Positions 16,133 through 23,106 of a stretch of 34,191 nt of DNA are shown here, piece by piece. Position 1 is the stretch's first letter. Each line of letters begins with the position of its first letter. The DNA is taken from the NCBI RefSeq assembly GCF_004327335.1, contig NZ_QJUO01000042.1, forward strand, positions 1 to 34,191, read 5' to 3'. Source of the DNA: Stutzerimonas kirkiae (GTDB lineage: Bacteria; Pseudomonadota; Gammaproteobacteria; Pseudomonadales; Pseudomonadaceae). The notes under the pieces were generated by a model, which worked only from the letters and a program-made list of their open reading frames with translations, was not told the origin of the DNA and did not search any database. The position numbers were made by a program, and so were the translations under genes.

Positions 16133-17754
16133 GCGACCGCCAGCCACTGATCGACGTTCGCAGCCTGGCCGTCGCCTACCGTTCCGCCGGGCAGCTCAGC
16201 CATGCCGTGGTGGATGTTTCCTTCAGCATCGGCGAAGGCGAAACCCTGGCCATCGTCGGCGAATCCGGCTCGGGCAAGACCACCCTGGCCAACGCCATCC
16301 TCGGCCTGCTGCCGGACAATGCCCGGGTCACCTCCGGGCAACTGCTGGTCGCCGGGCAGGACATCAGCCATGCCTCCGAGCGCAGCAAGCGCCAGTTGCG
16401 CGGCAGCACCATCGGCCTGGTGCCGCAGGACCCGATGGTCAGCCTCAACCCGACCCTGCGCATCGGCCGGCAGATCGCCGAGGCGCTGGTCCTCGCCCAT
16501 GGCCGCCGCTACCCCGGGGCCGACGCCGATGTCGTCGAGCTGCTGCAACAGGTCGGCCTGGACAACCCCGTGCTGCGCGCCCGCCAGTACCCCCACGAAC
16601 TGTCCGGAGGCATGCGCCAGCGCGTACTGATCGCCATCGCCCTGGCCGGCAACCCGCGGCTGATCATCGCCGACGAACCGACCAGCGCCCTGGACGTGAC
16701 CGTGCAGCGGCGCATCCTCGATCACCTGGAGCGGCTGGTGCGCGAACGCGGTATCTCGCTGCTGATCATCACCCACGACCTCGGCGTGGCCGCCGACCGC
16801 GCCGACCGGGTGCTGGTGATGAAGAGTGGCCGGCTGATCGAACAGGGTCCGCCACAAGAGATTCTGCTGGCGCCGAGCCAGGACTACACCCGCACGCTGA
16901 TCGCCGCCGCGCCGGCTTTCGGCAATCGCCGCCCGCCACCACCACCGCCCGCCAGCGGTACGCCGCTACTGGCCCTGGAAGGGGTCGGAAAGCATTACCG
17001 GTTGCCCGCGGTGAAAGGCCAGGACTCCAGTTTCCAGGCCCTGCGGGATGTCAGCCTGGCCGTGCACCCGGGGCAGACCCTGGCCATCGTCGGCGAGTCC
17101 GGCTCCGGCAAGAGCACCGCCCTGCGCATCGCCCTCGGCCTGGAGCAACCCGACCAGGGCCGCGTGCGGTTCGATGGAGAGGATGTCACCGGTCATGGCT
17201 GGCGCCAGTTCCGCCCACTGCGCCAGCGCATGCAACTGGTGCAGCAGAACCCGTTCGCCGCCCTCGACCCGCGCTTTTCCATCTTCGACAGCATCGTCGA
17301 GCCGCTGGTGTCCTTCGGCCTGGCCAAGGGCCGCGAGCTGGAACAGGCGGCACGCCGCCTGATCGACCTGGTGCACCTGCCGCAGGCCTACCTCGACCGC
17401 CTGCCACGGGAGCTTTCCGGCGGCCAGCGCCAACGGGTGGCCATCGCCCGCGCCCTGGCGCTGCAACCGGACCTTTTGCTGCTCGATGAACCGGTGTCGG
17501 CACTGGATGTCTCGGTGCAGGCACAGATCCTCGACCTGCTCGGCGAGTTGCAACGGCAACTGGGCGTTGCCTACGTGCTGGTCTCCCACGACCTGGCGGT
17601 GGTCGCCAGCGTCGCCCACCAGGTGCTGGTGCTGAACAAGGGGCAGGTGGTGGAACAAGGGCCGGCGAGCCAGGTCTTCGAACACCCCGCCAGCCCCTAC
17701 ACCCGCGAACTGCTCGATGCGATTCCCGGCAGCCGGCTGGCGCAGGCATCCTGA
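16129..17754 (+). CDS. Fused double ABC ATPase, DppD-DppF type
   Basis: The 541-residue product joins two nucleotide-binding domains in one chain. NBD1 has Walker [10 protein letters not shown] (44-52), signature LSGGMRQRV (about 158-166) and Walker [16 protein letters not shown]2 has Walker [10 protein letters not shown] (about 322-330), signature LSGGQRQRV (about 429-437) and [13 protein letters not shown] proline run ([10 protein letters not shown], about 265-274) marks the linker. Each half carries the C-terminal oligopeptide-type extension ([28 protein letters not shown]). Fusion of the two halves replaces separate DppD and DppF subunits and is known from YejF/GsiA-like systems. It overlaps the permease gene by 4 bp and completes the importer begun at 12610. 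Confidence 0.9.
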   Translation: MSDRQPLIDVRSLAVAYRSAGQLSHAVVDVSFSIGEGETLAIVGESGSGKTTLANAILGLLPDNARVTSGQLLVAGQDISHASERSKRQLRGSTIGLVPQDPMVSLNPTLRIGRQIAEALVLAHGRRYPGADADVVELLQQVGLDNPVLRARQYPHELSGGMRQRVLIAIALAGNPRLIIADEPTSALDVTVQRRILDHLERLVRERGISLLIITHDLGVAADRADRVLVMKSGRLIEQGPPQEILLAPSQDYTRTLIAAAPAFGNRRPPPPPPASGTPLLALEGVGKHYRLPAVKGQDSSFQALRDVSLAVHPGQTLAIVGESGSGKSTALRIALGLEQPDQGRVRFDGEDVTGHGWRQFRPLRQRMQLVQQNPFAALDPRFSIFDSIVEPLVSFGLAKGRELEQAARRLIDLVHLPQAYLDRLPRELSGGQRQRVAIARALALQPDLLLLDEPVSALDVSVQAQILDLLGELQRQLGVAYVLVSHDLAVVASVAHQVLVLNKGQVVEQGPASQVFEHPASPYTRELLDAIPGSRLAQAS

Positions 17755-17756
17755 GC

Positions 17757-18527
17757 ATGCATGCAGGTGAGCGCGGCGGTATCACGAACCACAGGCTCCC
17801 TTCCTCTGCCGAAGCCTTGGCCATTGCCGATACCCTGTTGCGCACCCGCTATGCGGGCGCATCCTTCGCCTATGTCGCAGGCTCGATCATGCGCGGGCAA
17901 GGTACCTACCTTTCCGATATCGATCTCGTGGTCATCCACGATCACCTGGACGCGGCATACCGCGAGTCGTTCGTGGCGCAGGGTATTCCGGTCGAGGCGT
18001 TCGTTCACGACCGGCAGACCCTGGCCTGGTTCGTCGATGCGGACGTGAACCGGGGGCGTCCGTGCATGCTCAACATGATCGTGGAGGGCGTGATCATTGG
18101 CCCGGCGCCGGAGCCCGCCGAACGCTTGCGGCAGGGTGTATCGGAGCGCCTGGTAAAAGGGCCGCCGCCCTTGACGCTCGCTGCCCTGGACGCATTACGC
18201 TATGAAATCACCGACGCCATCGATGACCTGCGCGGTATCCGACCGGCAAGTGAGATGATCTCCATTGGCGCCGCGCTGCATGCCAAACTCGTGGAGCTTG
18301 CGTTGCGCGGACGAGGCCGATGGTATGGAACCGGCAAGTGGGCGCCACGCCTCTTGAGCGAACTGGACCAGTCGTTGGCGGATCGTTTCGACGATGCCTT
18401 CAGGGTGCTGTTCGTATCGGCAGATGCAGAGCCGGTCATCCGCCTGGCCGAAGATGAACTGGCGCCCCACGGCGGCTTTCTCTTCGATGGCGATTGCCGG
18501 CGGGCGCCGCTTTCGTGCCGTGCATGA
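17757..18527 (+). CDS. Nucleotidyltransferase-fold protein
   Basis: The 256-residue product shows the DNA polymerase β-like nucleotidyltransferase motif: AGSIMRGQGTYLSDIDLVVI (about 42-61), that is the GS...RG....SDID core whose two Asp residues bind metal. The region after about residue 125 is helical, as in HI0074/KNT-type C-terminal domains. Members transfer nucleotides to proteins, RNA or antibiotics; this one cannot be assigned more closely. It starts 2 bp after the ATPase stop and may be read through from the import operon, although its codon use is a little looser and no functional link is evident. There is no clear ribosome site other than GAG close to the ATG. Confidence 0.65.
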   Translation: MHAGERGGITNHRLPSSAEALAIADTLLRTRYAGASFAYVAGSIMRGQGTYLSDIDLVVIHDHLDAAYRESFVAQGIPVEAFVHDRQTLAWFVDADVNRGRPCMLNMIVEGVIIGPAPEPAERLRQGVSERLVKGPPPLTLAALDALRYEITDAIDDLRGIRPASEMISIGAALHAKLVELALRGRGRWYGTGKWAPRLLSELDQSLADRFDDAFRVLFVSADAEPVIRLAEDELAPHGGFLFDGDCRRAPLSCRA

Positions 18528-18585
18528 GCGAGCCGCGGCCATTCCCTTCGAGGATGCGACGGGCATACGGAGCGCGCAGGAACTC

Positions 18586-18610
18586 CCGTAGGGTGTGGGC
18601 CGCCCTACGG
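18586..18610. repeat. Hairpin upstream of the HAD gene
   Basis: CCGTAGGG (18586-18593) and CCCTACGG (18603-18610) form a perfect 8-bp stem with a 9-nt loop, in the 111-bp gap between the nucleotidyltransferase and HAD genes. It ends 28 bp before the HAD start. It could be a dispersed Pseudomonas repeat or a weak terminator; no U-run follows. Confidence 0.5.
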
Positions 18611-18638
18611 CTTAGTCCGCGAAAGGAACGATCCTGAG

Positions 18639-19277
18639 ATGCCTGCATCCATCTGCGTGATCTTCGATCTCGATGGCACCCTGGTCGACAGTGAACACCT
18701 GAACAACCGGGCCTTTCTCGAGCTGTTGCCGGAACTCGATCTGGACGTCGAAAGCCTGGCCAGCCGCTCTGCCGGACGCCAGTTGGCGGTCATCCTGGAC
18801 GACCTGGCCGCTTTGCTGGGGCACCCCTTGCCGCCTGGTTTCGAGCAGGCCTACCGGCGGCGGGTCGCCACGCTGTTCGAAAGCGAACTGCGAGCCACGC
18901 CCGGCACGGTCGGAATGCTCCAGCACAACCCGTTCAGCCGCTGCGTGGCTTCCAGCGCGCCAAAGGCCAAGATCGAGCAGGCCTTGCGCGTCAGCGGCCT
19001 GCGGGATTTCTTCGACACCGGGATCTTCAGTTCCTATGACATCGGCAGTTGGAAACCGGAGCCCGGCATCTTTCTTCACGCGGCCGAATCGATGGGCTTC
19101 GCGCCACGCGATTGCCTGGTCATCGAAGACAGCGAGGCGGGACTGCGCGCGGCCGACGCGGCCGGTATGACGGCGTTGCACTATATACCGCCAGGCAGCC
19201 TGGCCACGCCTTCCGCACAGCATGCGCATTTGCGCGATATGGGCGAACTGCCCCGGCTGCTCGCCGGGAGGGAATGA
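18639..19277 (+). CDS. HAD-superfamily phosphatase (YieH/phosphoglycolate type)
   Basis: The 212-residue product is a HAD subfamily IA hydrolase. Motif I FDLDGTLVDS (about 9-18) supplies the nucleophilic Asp and the acid/base Asp. Motif II is the Ser in CVASSAP (about 103-109), motif III the Lys in SWKPEPGIF (about 133-141), and motif IV is VIEDSEAGL (about 157-165). The cap insert sits between motifs I and II (C1 cap), which suits small phosphorylated metabolites such as 6-phosphogluconate, phosphoglycolate or sugar phosphates. It ends 1 bp before the next gene, a histidine phosphatase, so the two are co-expressed phosphatases. Confidence 0.8.
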   Translation: MPASICVIFDLDGTLVDSEHLNNRAFLELLPELDLDVESLASRSAGRQLAVILDDLAALLGHPLPPGFEQAYRRRVATLFESELRATPGTVGMLQHNPFSRCVASSAPKAKIEQALRVSGLRDFFDTGIFSSYDIGSWKPEPGIFLHAAESMGFAPRDCLVIEDSEAGLRAADAAGMTALHYIPPGSLATPSAQHAHLRDMGELPRLLAGRE

Positions 19278-19278
19278 C

Positions 19279-19875
19279 ATGCGCCTACTGGTCATCCGCC
19301 ACGGACAAACCGCCTACAACCTCGAACAACGCTACCTCGGCGCCCTCGACCCGCCCCTGAACGCCACCGGTATCCGCCAGGCCGAGGCGTTGCGCGACAG
19401 CCTGCCCGGCGACATCGACATCCTCATCTCTTCGCCGTTGCTGCGAGCCCGGCAGAGCGCCCGGATCCTCGCCCAAGGCCGCCCCGTCGAGATCGAGGAG
19501 GCCTTCCGCGAGCGCCACGTCGGCGTGTTCGAAGGCCTGACCAGCGCCGAGGCCCAGGCACGCTTTCCCGAGGCCTGGCAGCGCAACATCACCCGTCAAT
19601 GGCAGGCTGCGCCCGAGGGCGGAGAAACCATTGCCGCCGTCTTCGAGCGCGTTGGCCAAGGGCTCGAACGCCTGCTTCGACGCGACCCGCAGGCCACCGT
19701 CGCGCTGGTCGCCCACGGTTTCGTCGCCAAGGTCATCCGTGCCATCGCACTCGGTGACCGCCGCGACCTGTTCGACTGGCAACTGGATAATGCCCAATAC
19801 TGCGAACTGCAACCGAGCCTGCCATTGGCCCGTTTCGACACGACACTCAACGACGCATCCACGGAATCAATATGA
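19279..19875 (+). CDS. Histidine phosphatase family protein
   Basis: The 198-residue product begins with the phosphoglycerate mutase/phosphatase motif LVIRHGQTAYN (4-14), where His8 is the phosphorylated residue. It continues with SSPLLRARQSA (about 53-63), FRERHVGVFEG (about 77-87) and the second catalytic histidine in VALVAHGFVAKVI (about 141-153). This branch (CobC/GpmB/YtjC-like) dephosphorylates small molecules in the cytoplasm. GGGAGGGAA lies just upstream of the ATG at 19279. The stop overlaps the start of the next gene (ATGA). Confidence 0.83.
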   Translation: MRLLVIRHGQTAYNLEQRYLGALDPPLNATGIRQAEALRDSLPGDIDILISSPLLRARQSARILAQGRPVEIEEAFRERHVGVFEGLTSAEAQARFPEAWQRNITRQWQAAPEGGETIAAVFERVGQGLERLLRRDPQATVALVAHGFVAKVIRAIALGDRRDLFDWQLDNAQYCELQPSLPLARFDTTLNDASTESI

Positions 19876-20582
19876 GCCATCCTCCCCGGCATATCGGCCG
19901 GCTGCTGTTCCCCGGCCTGACCCAACTGGACCTGACCGGCCCTGCCGAAGTGTTCGGCCGGCTGCCGGGCGCAAGACTCCACCTGATCTGTAAGACCCTC
20001 GATCCGGTAACGGCTGATCGCGGGCTGAGAATCCTGCCGGACACCACCTTCCAGGACTGCCCCCGACTCGATGTCATCTGCATACCTGGCGGCCCGGGGC
20101 AGATCGAACTGATGGACGATACCCCGACCCTGGACTTCATTAGGCGCATCGCCGAACACTGCCAACTGATCACCTCGGTCTGCACCGGTTCGCTGGTGCT
20201 GGACGCCGCCGGCCTGCTGGACGGCTACCAGGCCACCTGCCACTGGTCGTCCATCGACCAGTTGGCGCTGCCTGGTGCCATCCCCGTCGCACGACGGGTG
20301 GTGCGCGACCGCAACCGTATCAGTGGCGCCGGCGTCACCTCCGGCATCGACTTCGCCCTGAGCGTCGTTGCCGAACTGGCCGGCGACGATACGGCTCAGG
20401 CGATCCATTTGCAGATGGAATACGACCCTCAACCGCCCTATGCCTGCGGCTCGCCCCACAGTGCGGCACCGGCGCTGCTGGCGCGGGTGCGTGAGCAGAG
20501 CGCCGGATTCATCGAACGCCGCCGCCAGGCGACCCTGCGCGCGGCACAACACTTGTCCCCCGTCTCGCACCCCAAGCCATAA
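19872..20582 (+). CDS. inhA: DJ-1/PfpI protein, isonitrile-hydratase-like
   Basis: The 236-residue product is of the DJ-1/PfpI superfamily and fits isonitrile hydratase (InhA), first known from Pseudomonas putida, which hydrates isonitriles to N-substituted formamides. The residues known to matter in that enzyme, Asp17, Cys101 and Thr102, have counterparts here at a constant offset of three: Asp20 (FPGLTQLDLTGPAEV), Cys104 and Thr105 (SVCTGSLVL). The nucleophile elbow and the following helix are complete. No AraC-type DNA-binding domain is attached. It overlaps the phosphatase gene by 4 bp. Substrate specificity within this superfamily is easily misjudged, so the name is a best guess. Confidence 0.68.
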   Translation: MSHPPRHIGRLLFPGLTQLDLTGPAEVFGRLPGARLHLICKTLDPVTADRGLRILPDTTFQDCPRLDVICIPGGPGQIELMDDTPTLDFIRRIAEHCQLITSVCTGSLVLDAAGLLDGYQATCHWSSIDQLALPGAIPVARRVVRDRNRISGAGVTSGIDFALSVVAELAGDDTAQAIHLQMEYDPQPPYACGSPHSAAPALLARVREQSAGFIERRRQATLRAAQHLSPVSHPKP

Positions 20583-20908
20583 GGCGCACACGCCCTCTGC
20601 CGTTCCTGAACCTCGACGGCACCCTCGACGATACCTGTGGCACTGTCGTCGATAGCCCTTGCCACGGTCCTGCGTGAACGGTGGTAACCAGCCTCCGGTA
20701 CTTTCGTCGGCTCGTTGAGCGTATCGCGCAATCACCCTGCGCGGCTCCCAGGGCAATCGTGCTATAGCCCTCAAGGAGCAGCCTTGCAACCGGATTGGCA
20801 AGTGAGTGGCCTCTTGAGCATAAAAGCCATTGCGTTGCCCTGATGTCCGTGGCGTTGCGATCCCGGTCAACCCCTCTACGAAACACGCATGAACCCATCC
20901 ATGGGGCT

Positions 20909-20934
20909 CTTCGTCGGCGTCCCTGCCGACGAAG
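20909..20934. terminator. Strong hairpin, possible terminator
   Basis: CTTCGTCGGC (20909-20918) and GCCGACGAAG (20925-20934) form a perfect 10-bp stem with a 6-nt loop, followed on the plus strand by GTTTCT, a weak U-rich tail. It could end the HAD/phosphatase/InhA transcript, though it lies about 330 bp after the stop; it may instead be a dispersed repeat. Confidence 0.4.
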
Positions 20935-21003
20935 GTTTCTCCGAGGGGTTGACCAGAATCGCAGCGAATACCGAGTTGAATGCGGGAAAACCCTTCCTCG
21001 GTC

Positions 21004-21023
21004 GTTCCCGCGCAGGCGGGAAC
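21004..21023. repeat. REP-type palindrome, copy 2
   Basis: GTTCCCGC (21004-21011) and GCGGGAAC (21016-21023) form an 8-bp stem around GCAG. An 18-base part of this unit recurs in reverse orientation at 2504-2521. Confidence 0.65.
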
Positions 21024-21080
21024 CCAGGTGTCACGGACGTATAGTCACCGGCTTTTCCGCCCAGTCACCGCCGAAGAGGG

Positions 21081-21134
21081 CTGTGCGGGTGCCAGGTGGC
21101 GAAGGCCCCGTCCCGCCACCTGGCATCCGCGCAG
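21081..21134. repeat. REP-like inverted repeat pair, copy 2
   Basis: CTGTGCGGGTGCCAGGTGGC (21081-21100) is identical to the left arm at 2283. The right arm at 21110-21134, starting GTCCCGCCACCTGGCAT, is nearly identical to the one at 2368. Here the arms are only about 9 bp apart, against 60 bp in copy 1, because the inner hairpin is missing. Confidence 0.7.
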
Positions 21135-21184
21135 AGGCGCTGCACCCGAGATCATTCAATACGCTCGATCAGCCTGAGACAAAA

Positions 21185-21213
21185 TTGCCAATCCAGTTGC
21201 AATCTTTTGTATA
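21185..21213 (+). promoter_or_regulatory. Candidate promoter of the Xre/RES operon
   Basis: TTGCCA (21185-21190) and TGTATA (21208-21213) are separated by 17 bp, a σ70-type arrangement about 80 bp upstream of the antitoxin start. An alternative -10-like TATCAT lies at 21253-21258 but lacks a matching -35. Type II antitoxins of this kind usually repress their own promoter. Confidence 0.4.
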
Positions 21214-21295
21214 GCGCGATTGCCCTGGCCTATTACCCACCCTGACTTCTGCTATCATCTGACGAACCTGAAACATTCATTTGAAGGAGGCCACC

Positions 21296-21748
21296 ATGCC
21301 AGTCCTCGCCAGATCGTCAGCCATGGGAGGCAGCAACCTGCCCTTCTGGATCATGGCCCACGCCCTGACGCAGCAGACCGAACATGAACGCCTGCTGCGG
21401 ATCAGCCAGGGCCTGGAGGCTTCCTGGCTGGTCGCGGTGCGTTCGGCCTTCGATATGAAGACACCGGCCCTGGCCCTGCTGGTGAACCTCTCAACATCGA
21501 CCCTGGAGCGCCGCATCAAGGGCAATATCGCCCTCGACCCGGTGGCCTCCGAACGGATCGACCGCCTTGCCCAGATCGCCGTGCTCGCCGAAACGGTCTT
21601 CGAGGACAAGACCGTGGCAACCGACTGGCTGGCGAGCGAGAACGATGCCCTCGGCGGCAAGACGCCCCTCTCGCTGTGCGAGACCGAACTGGGCGCGCGC
21701 CAGGTGCGGCGAGTCCTGCATGCCATCGAATGGGGTGGTGCCGCCTGA
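21296..21748 (+). CDS. Xre/MbcA/ParS-type antitoxin
   Basis: The 150-residue product is the antitoxin of a Xre-RES pair. The N-terminal two thirds carry an Xre-like helix-turn-helix region (TPALALLVNLSTSTLERRIK, about 56-75), and the C-terminal DUF2384-type domain (DWLASENDALGGKTPLSLC, then ARQVRRVLHAIEWG) binds the toxin. The ATG at 21296 is chosen, not the TTG at 21281, because AAGGAGG (21283-21289) sits 6 nt from it. The stop overlaps the toxin start by one base (TGATG), which couples translation. Its role is to neutralise the RES toxin and probably to repress the operon. Confidence 0.86.
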   Translation: MPVLARSSAMGGSNLPFWIMAHALTQQTEHERLLRISQGLEASWLVAVRSAFDMKTPALALLVNLSTSTLERRIKGNIALDPVASERIDRLAQIAVLAETVFEDKTVATDWLASENDALGGKTPLSLCETELGARQVRRVLHAIEWGGAA

Positions 21749-22215
21749 TGCGGGCCTGGCGCATTGCCAAGGCGGCCAGGGCCGCGGATCTGTCCGGCAA
21801 GGGTGCGGCCATCGAAGGGGGCCGCTGGAACGACGCCGAGGTGCCTGCCGTCTACCTGGGCCTGTCGCCCGCGATCTGCTGCCTGGAGACCTTCGTGCAC
21901 CAGACCCGGCGGCCGCTCATACCGATGAAGATCAGCCTCTTCGAACTGCCTGACGCCCCCTCGCTGTATCTCGAACCAGAGCCGGGCAGCCTCCCCGATG
22001 GCTGGGCCTCGCTCCCCGCCGACCGGCCGAGCATGGCCTTCGGTACACACTGGCTCGAACAGTGCGGACAACTCGGACTGATCCTGCCATCCGCCGTGCT
22101 GCGGCTCGAACGCAACATCATGCTCAACCCACGGCATCCCGCCATGGCCGACGTCAGGCTTGTGGAAATCCTCGACTTCGCCTACGACGAGCGCTTGTTC
22201 ATTGCCAGGGCCTGA
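21748..22215 (+). CDS. RES-domain toxin (NAD+-degrading)
   Basis: The 155-residue product has the RES-domain plan: GGRWN with Arg26, a conserved Tyr36 (AVYLGLS), Glu47 in CLETFVH and a Ser at about 115 (ILPSAVLRLERN). RES toxins have an ADP-ribosyltransferase-like fold and consume cellular NAD+, causing growth arrest. Length and all expected active-site residues look intact, so the toxin should be active. It directly follows its antitoxin. The pair lies in a repeat-rich stretch between the two halves of the sulfur locus and may help keep the region in the chromosome. Confidence 0.87.
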   Translation: MRAWRIAKAARAADLSGKGAAIEGGRWNDAEVPAVYLGLSPAICCLETFVHQTRRPLIPMKISLFELPDAPSLYLEPEPGSLPDGWASLPADRPSMAFGTHWLEQCGQLGLILPSAVLRLERNIMLNPRHPAMADVRLVEILDFAYDERLFIARA

Positions 22216-22263
22216 GCCATGCACCGCTCCCGGAAGAGAACATGAAAGCCGCCTGGCCGGCGC

Positions 22264-22830
22264 TCACTCGATCAGCACCCGAGGCCAGCGCTCCCGATAA
22301 CGCTTCTGTGCAATACGCTGACGATAGGTCGCCTCGCTGACCCGCGTCGGGTTGCGGCGAATGCGCATGGCGAACAGATCATCCAGCCCATGAGGTGCGA
22401 TGACGTGCAAGCAGTCGTCATCCGCCAGGGACACCCCCACCGCCGTGGCGAATTCCGGCCAACTGGCCACCGCCTGCTCCAACGAGCACAGCGGCGCGAC
22501 CGCATGGCCGAAATACGCCTCGAACCACAGGTGCACGCCAGCTTGGTTGGTCACCTCCCAGGGCAGCCCCGGCGCTAACGAACACAGCCGTGCCTGCAGC
22601 GCACGATCACGCGCGGCGGACAGGTCATCCAGGTCGAAATAGGCCAGGTCGATGTCGCTCAACGCGGAGGGTGTGGCATGCCCATGCAGGTGATCCCACA
22701 CCAGATTGCGAACTGCGCCTGCGCCAATGCACCAGTCGCGCAGCCCCTGCGCCCTGGCGGCACGCAGCGCCGCCATGAACCAATCACTCTGGCGAACGAT
22801 ACCCTGTAACCGCACCACGTTATCGGACAT
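22264..22830 (-). CDS. Nucleotidyltransferase-family protein (DUF925-like)
   Basis: The 188-residue product resembles the small nucleotidyltransferase-like family often labelled DUF925/YitQ-like. It has IGAGAVRNLVWDHLHG (about 36-51), the acidic metal motif SDIDLAYFD (about 57-65) and a conserved HLWFEAYFG (about 97-105). The ATG at 22830 is favoured over the upstream start at 22860 because AGGGA precedes it. It converges with the RES toxin gene, with 48 bp between. The target of nucleotidyl transfer is not known. It has no visible link to sulfur genes; its promoter must lie in the 276-bp AT-rich region it shares, divergently, with TonB receptor 2. Confidence 0.68.
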   Translation of the reverse strand: MSDNVVRLQGIVRQSDWFMAALRAARAQGLRDWCIGAGAVRNLVWDHLHGHATPSALSDIDLAYFDLDDLSAARDRALQARLCSLAPGLPWEVTNQAGVHLWFEAYFGHAVAPLCSLEQAVASWPEFATAVGVSLADDDCLHVIAPHGLDDLFAMRIRRNPTRVSEATYRQRIAQKRYRERWPRVLIE

Positions 22831-22915
22831 ACCCCGTTCCCTGACACGTCGCATGCGCACACAAAATAATCATAATATTTTATATTAAACAAACAATTAA
22901 ATAATAATAATTCAT

Positions 22916-22968
22916 AATTAACATAGAACTAAAAAGACTTTCACAGCACTTTTTAAAACTAATACCTT
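22916..22968 (+). promoter_or_regulatory. Shared sulfur-type promoter module, copy B
   Basis: The 30-mer 22916-22945 begins AATTAACATAGA and ends ACTTTCACA. Its last six bases TTCACA are the -35 box, followed after exactly 17 bp by TACCTT (22963-22968). Homology to copy C continues past the -10 box into the leader (CAGACCGACCCC and a GGAGGC). It predicts a leader of about 130 nt before the receptor start at 23107. Confidence 0.7.
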
Positions 22969-23106
22969 CTGTACCAGACCGACCCCAAACACGGTGGAGG
23001 CAACGGATTCCTGCTGTCCTGCGCCATTCGGATCGGTGCTACTCCACCCGCTTGCCATCAGGTTTCCGACATCACGCCCCCTCGCTGACCGTCAGGAACC
23101 ACAGCC

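Larger units (their letters stand above)
20583..21184. other. Repeat-rich intergenic region
   Basis: About 600 bp without a supportable gene separate the isonitrile-hydratase-like gene from the toxin-antitoxin pair. It contains a strong 10-bp hairpin (20909-20934), a complete REP-type palindrome (21004-21023) and the second copy of the large REP-like inverted pair (21081-21134). Open frames crossing it have the Arg/Pro-rich composition typical of translated repeats. Confidence 0.6.

Noticed and set aside
20795..21214. Open frame of 139 codons in the repeat region
   Set aside because: Its product is Arg/Pro-rich and corresponds to translated REP units; no ribosome site.
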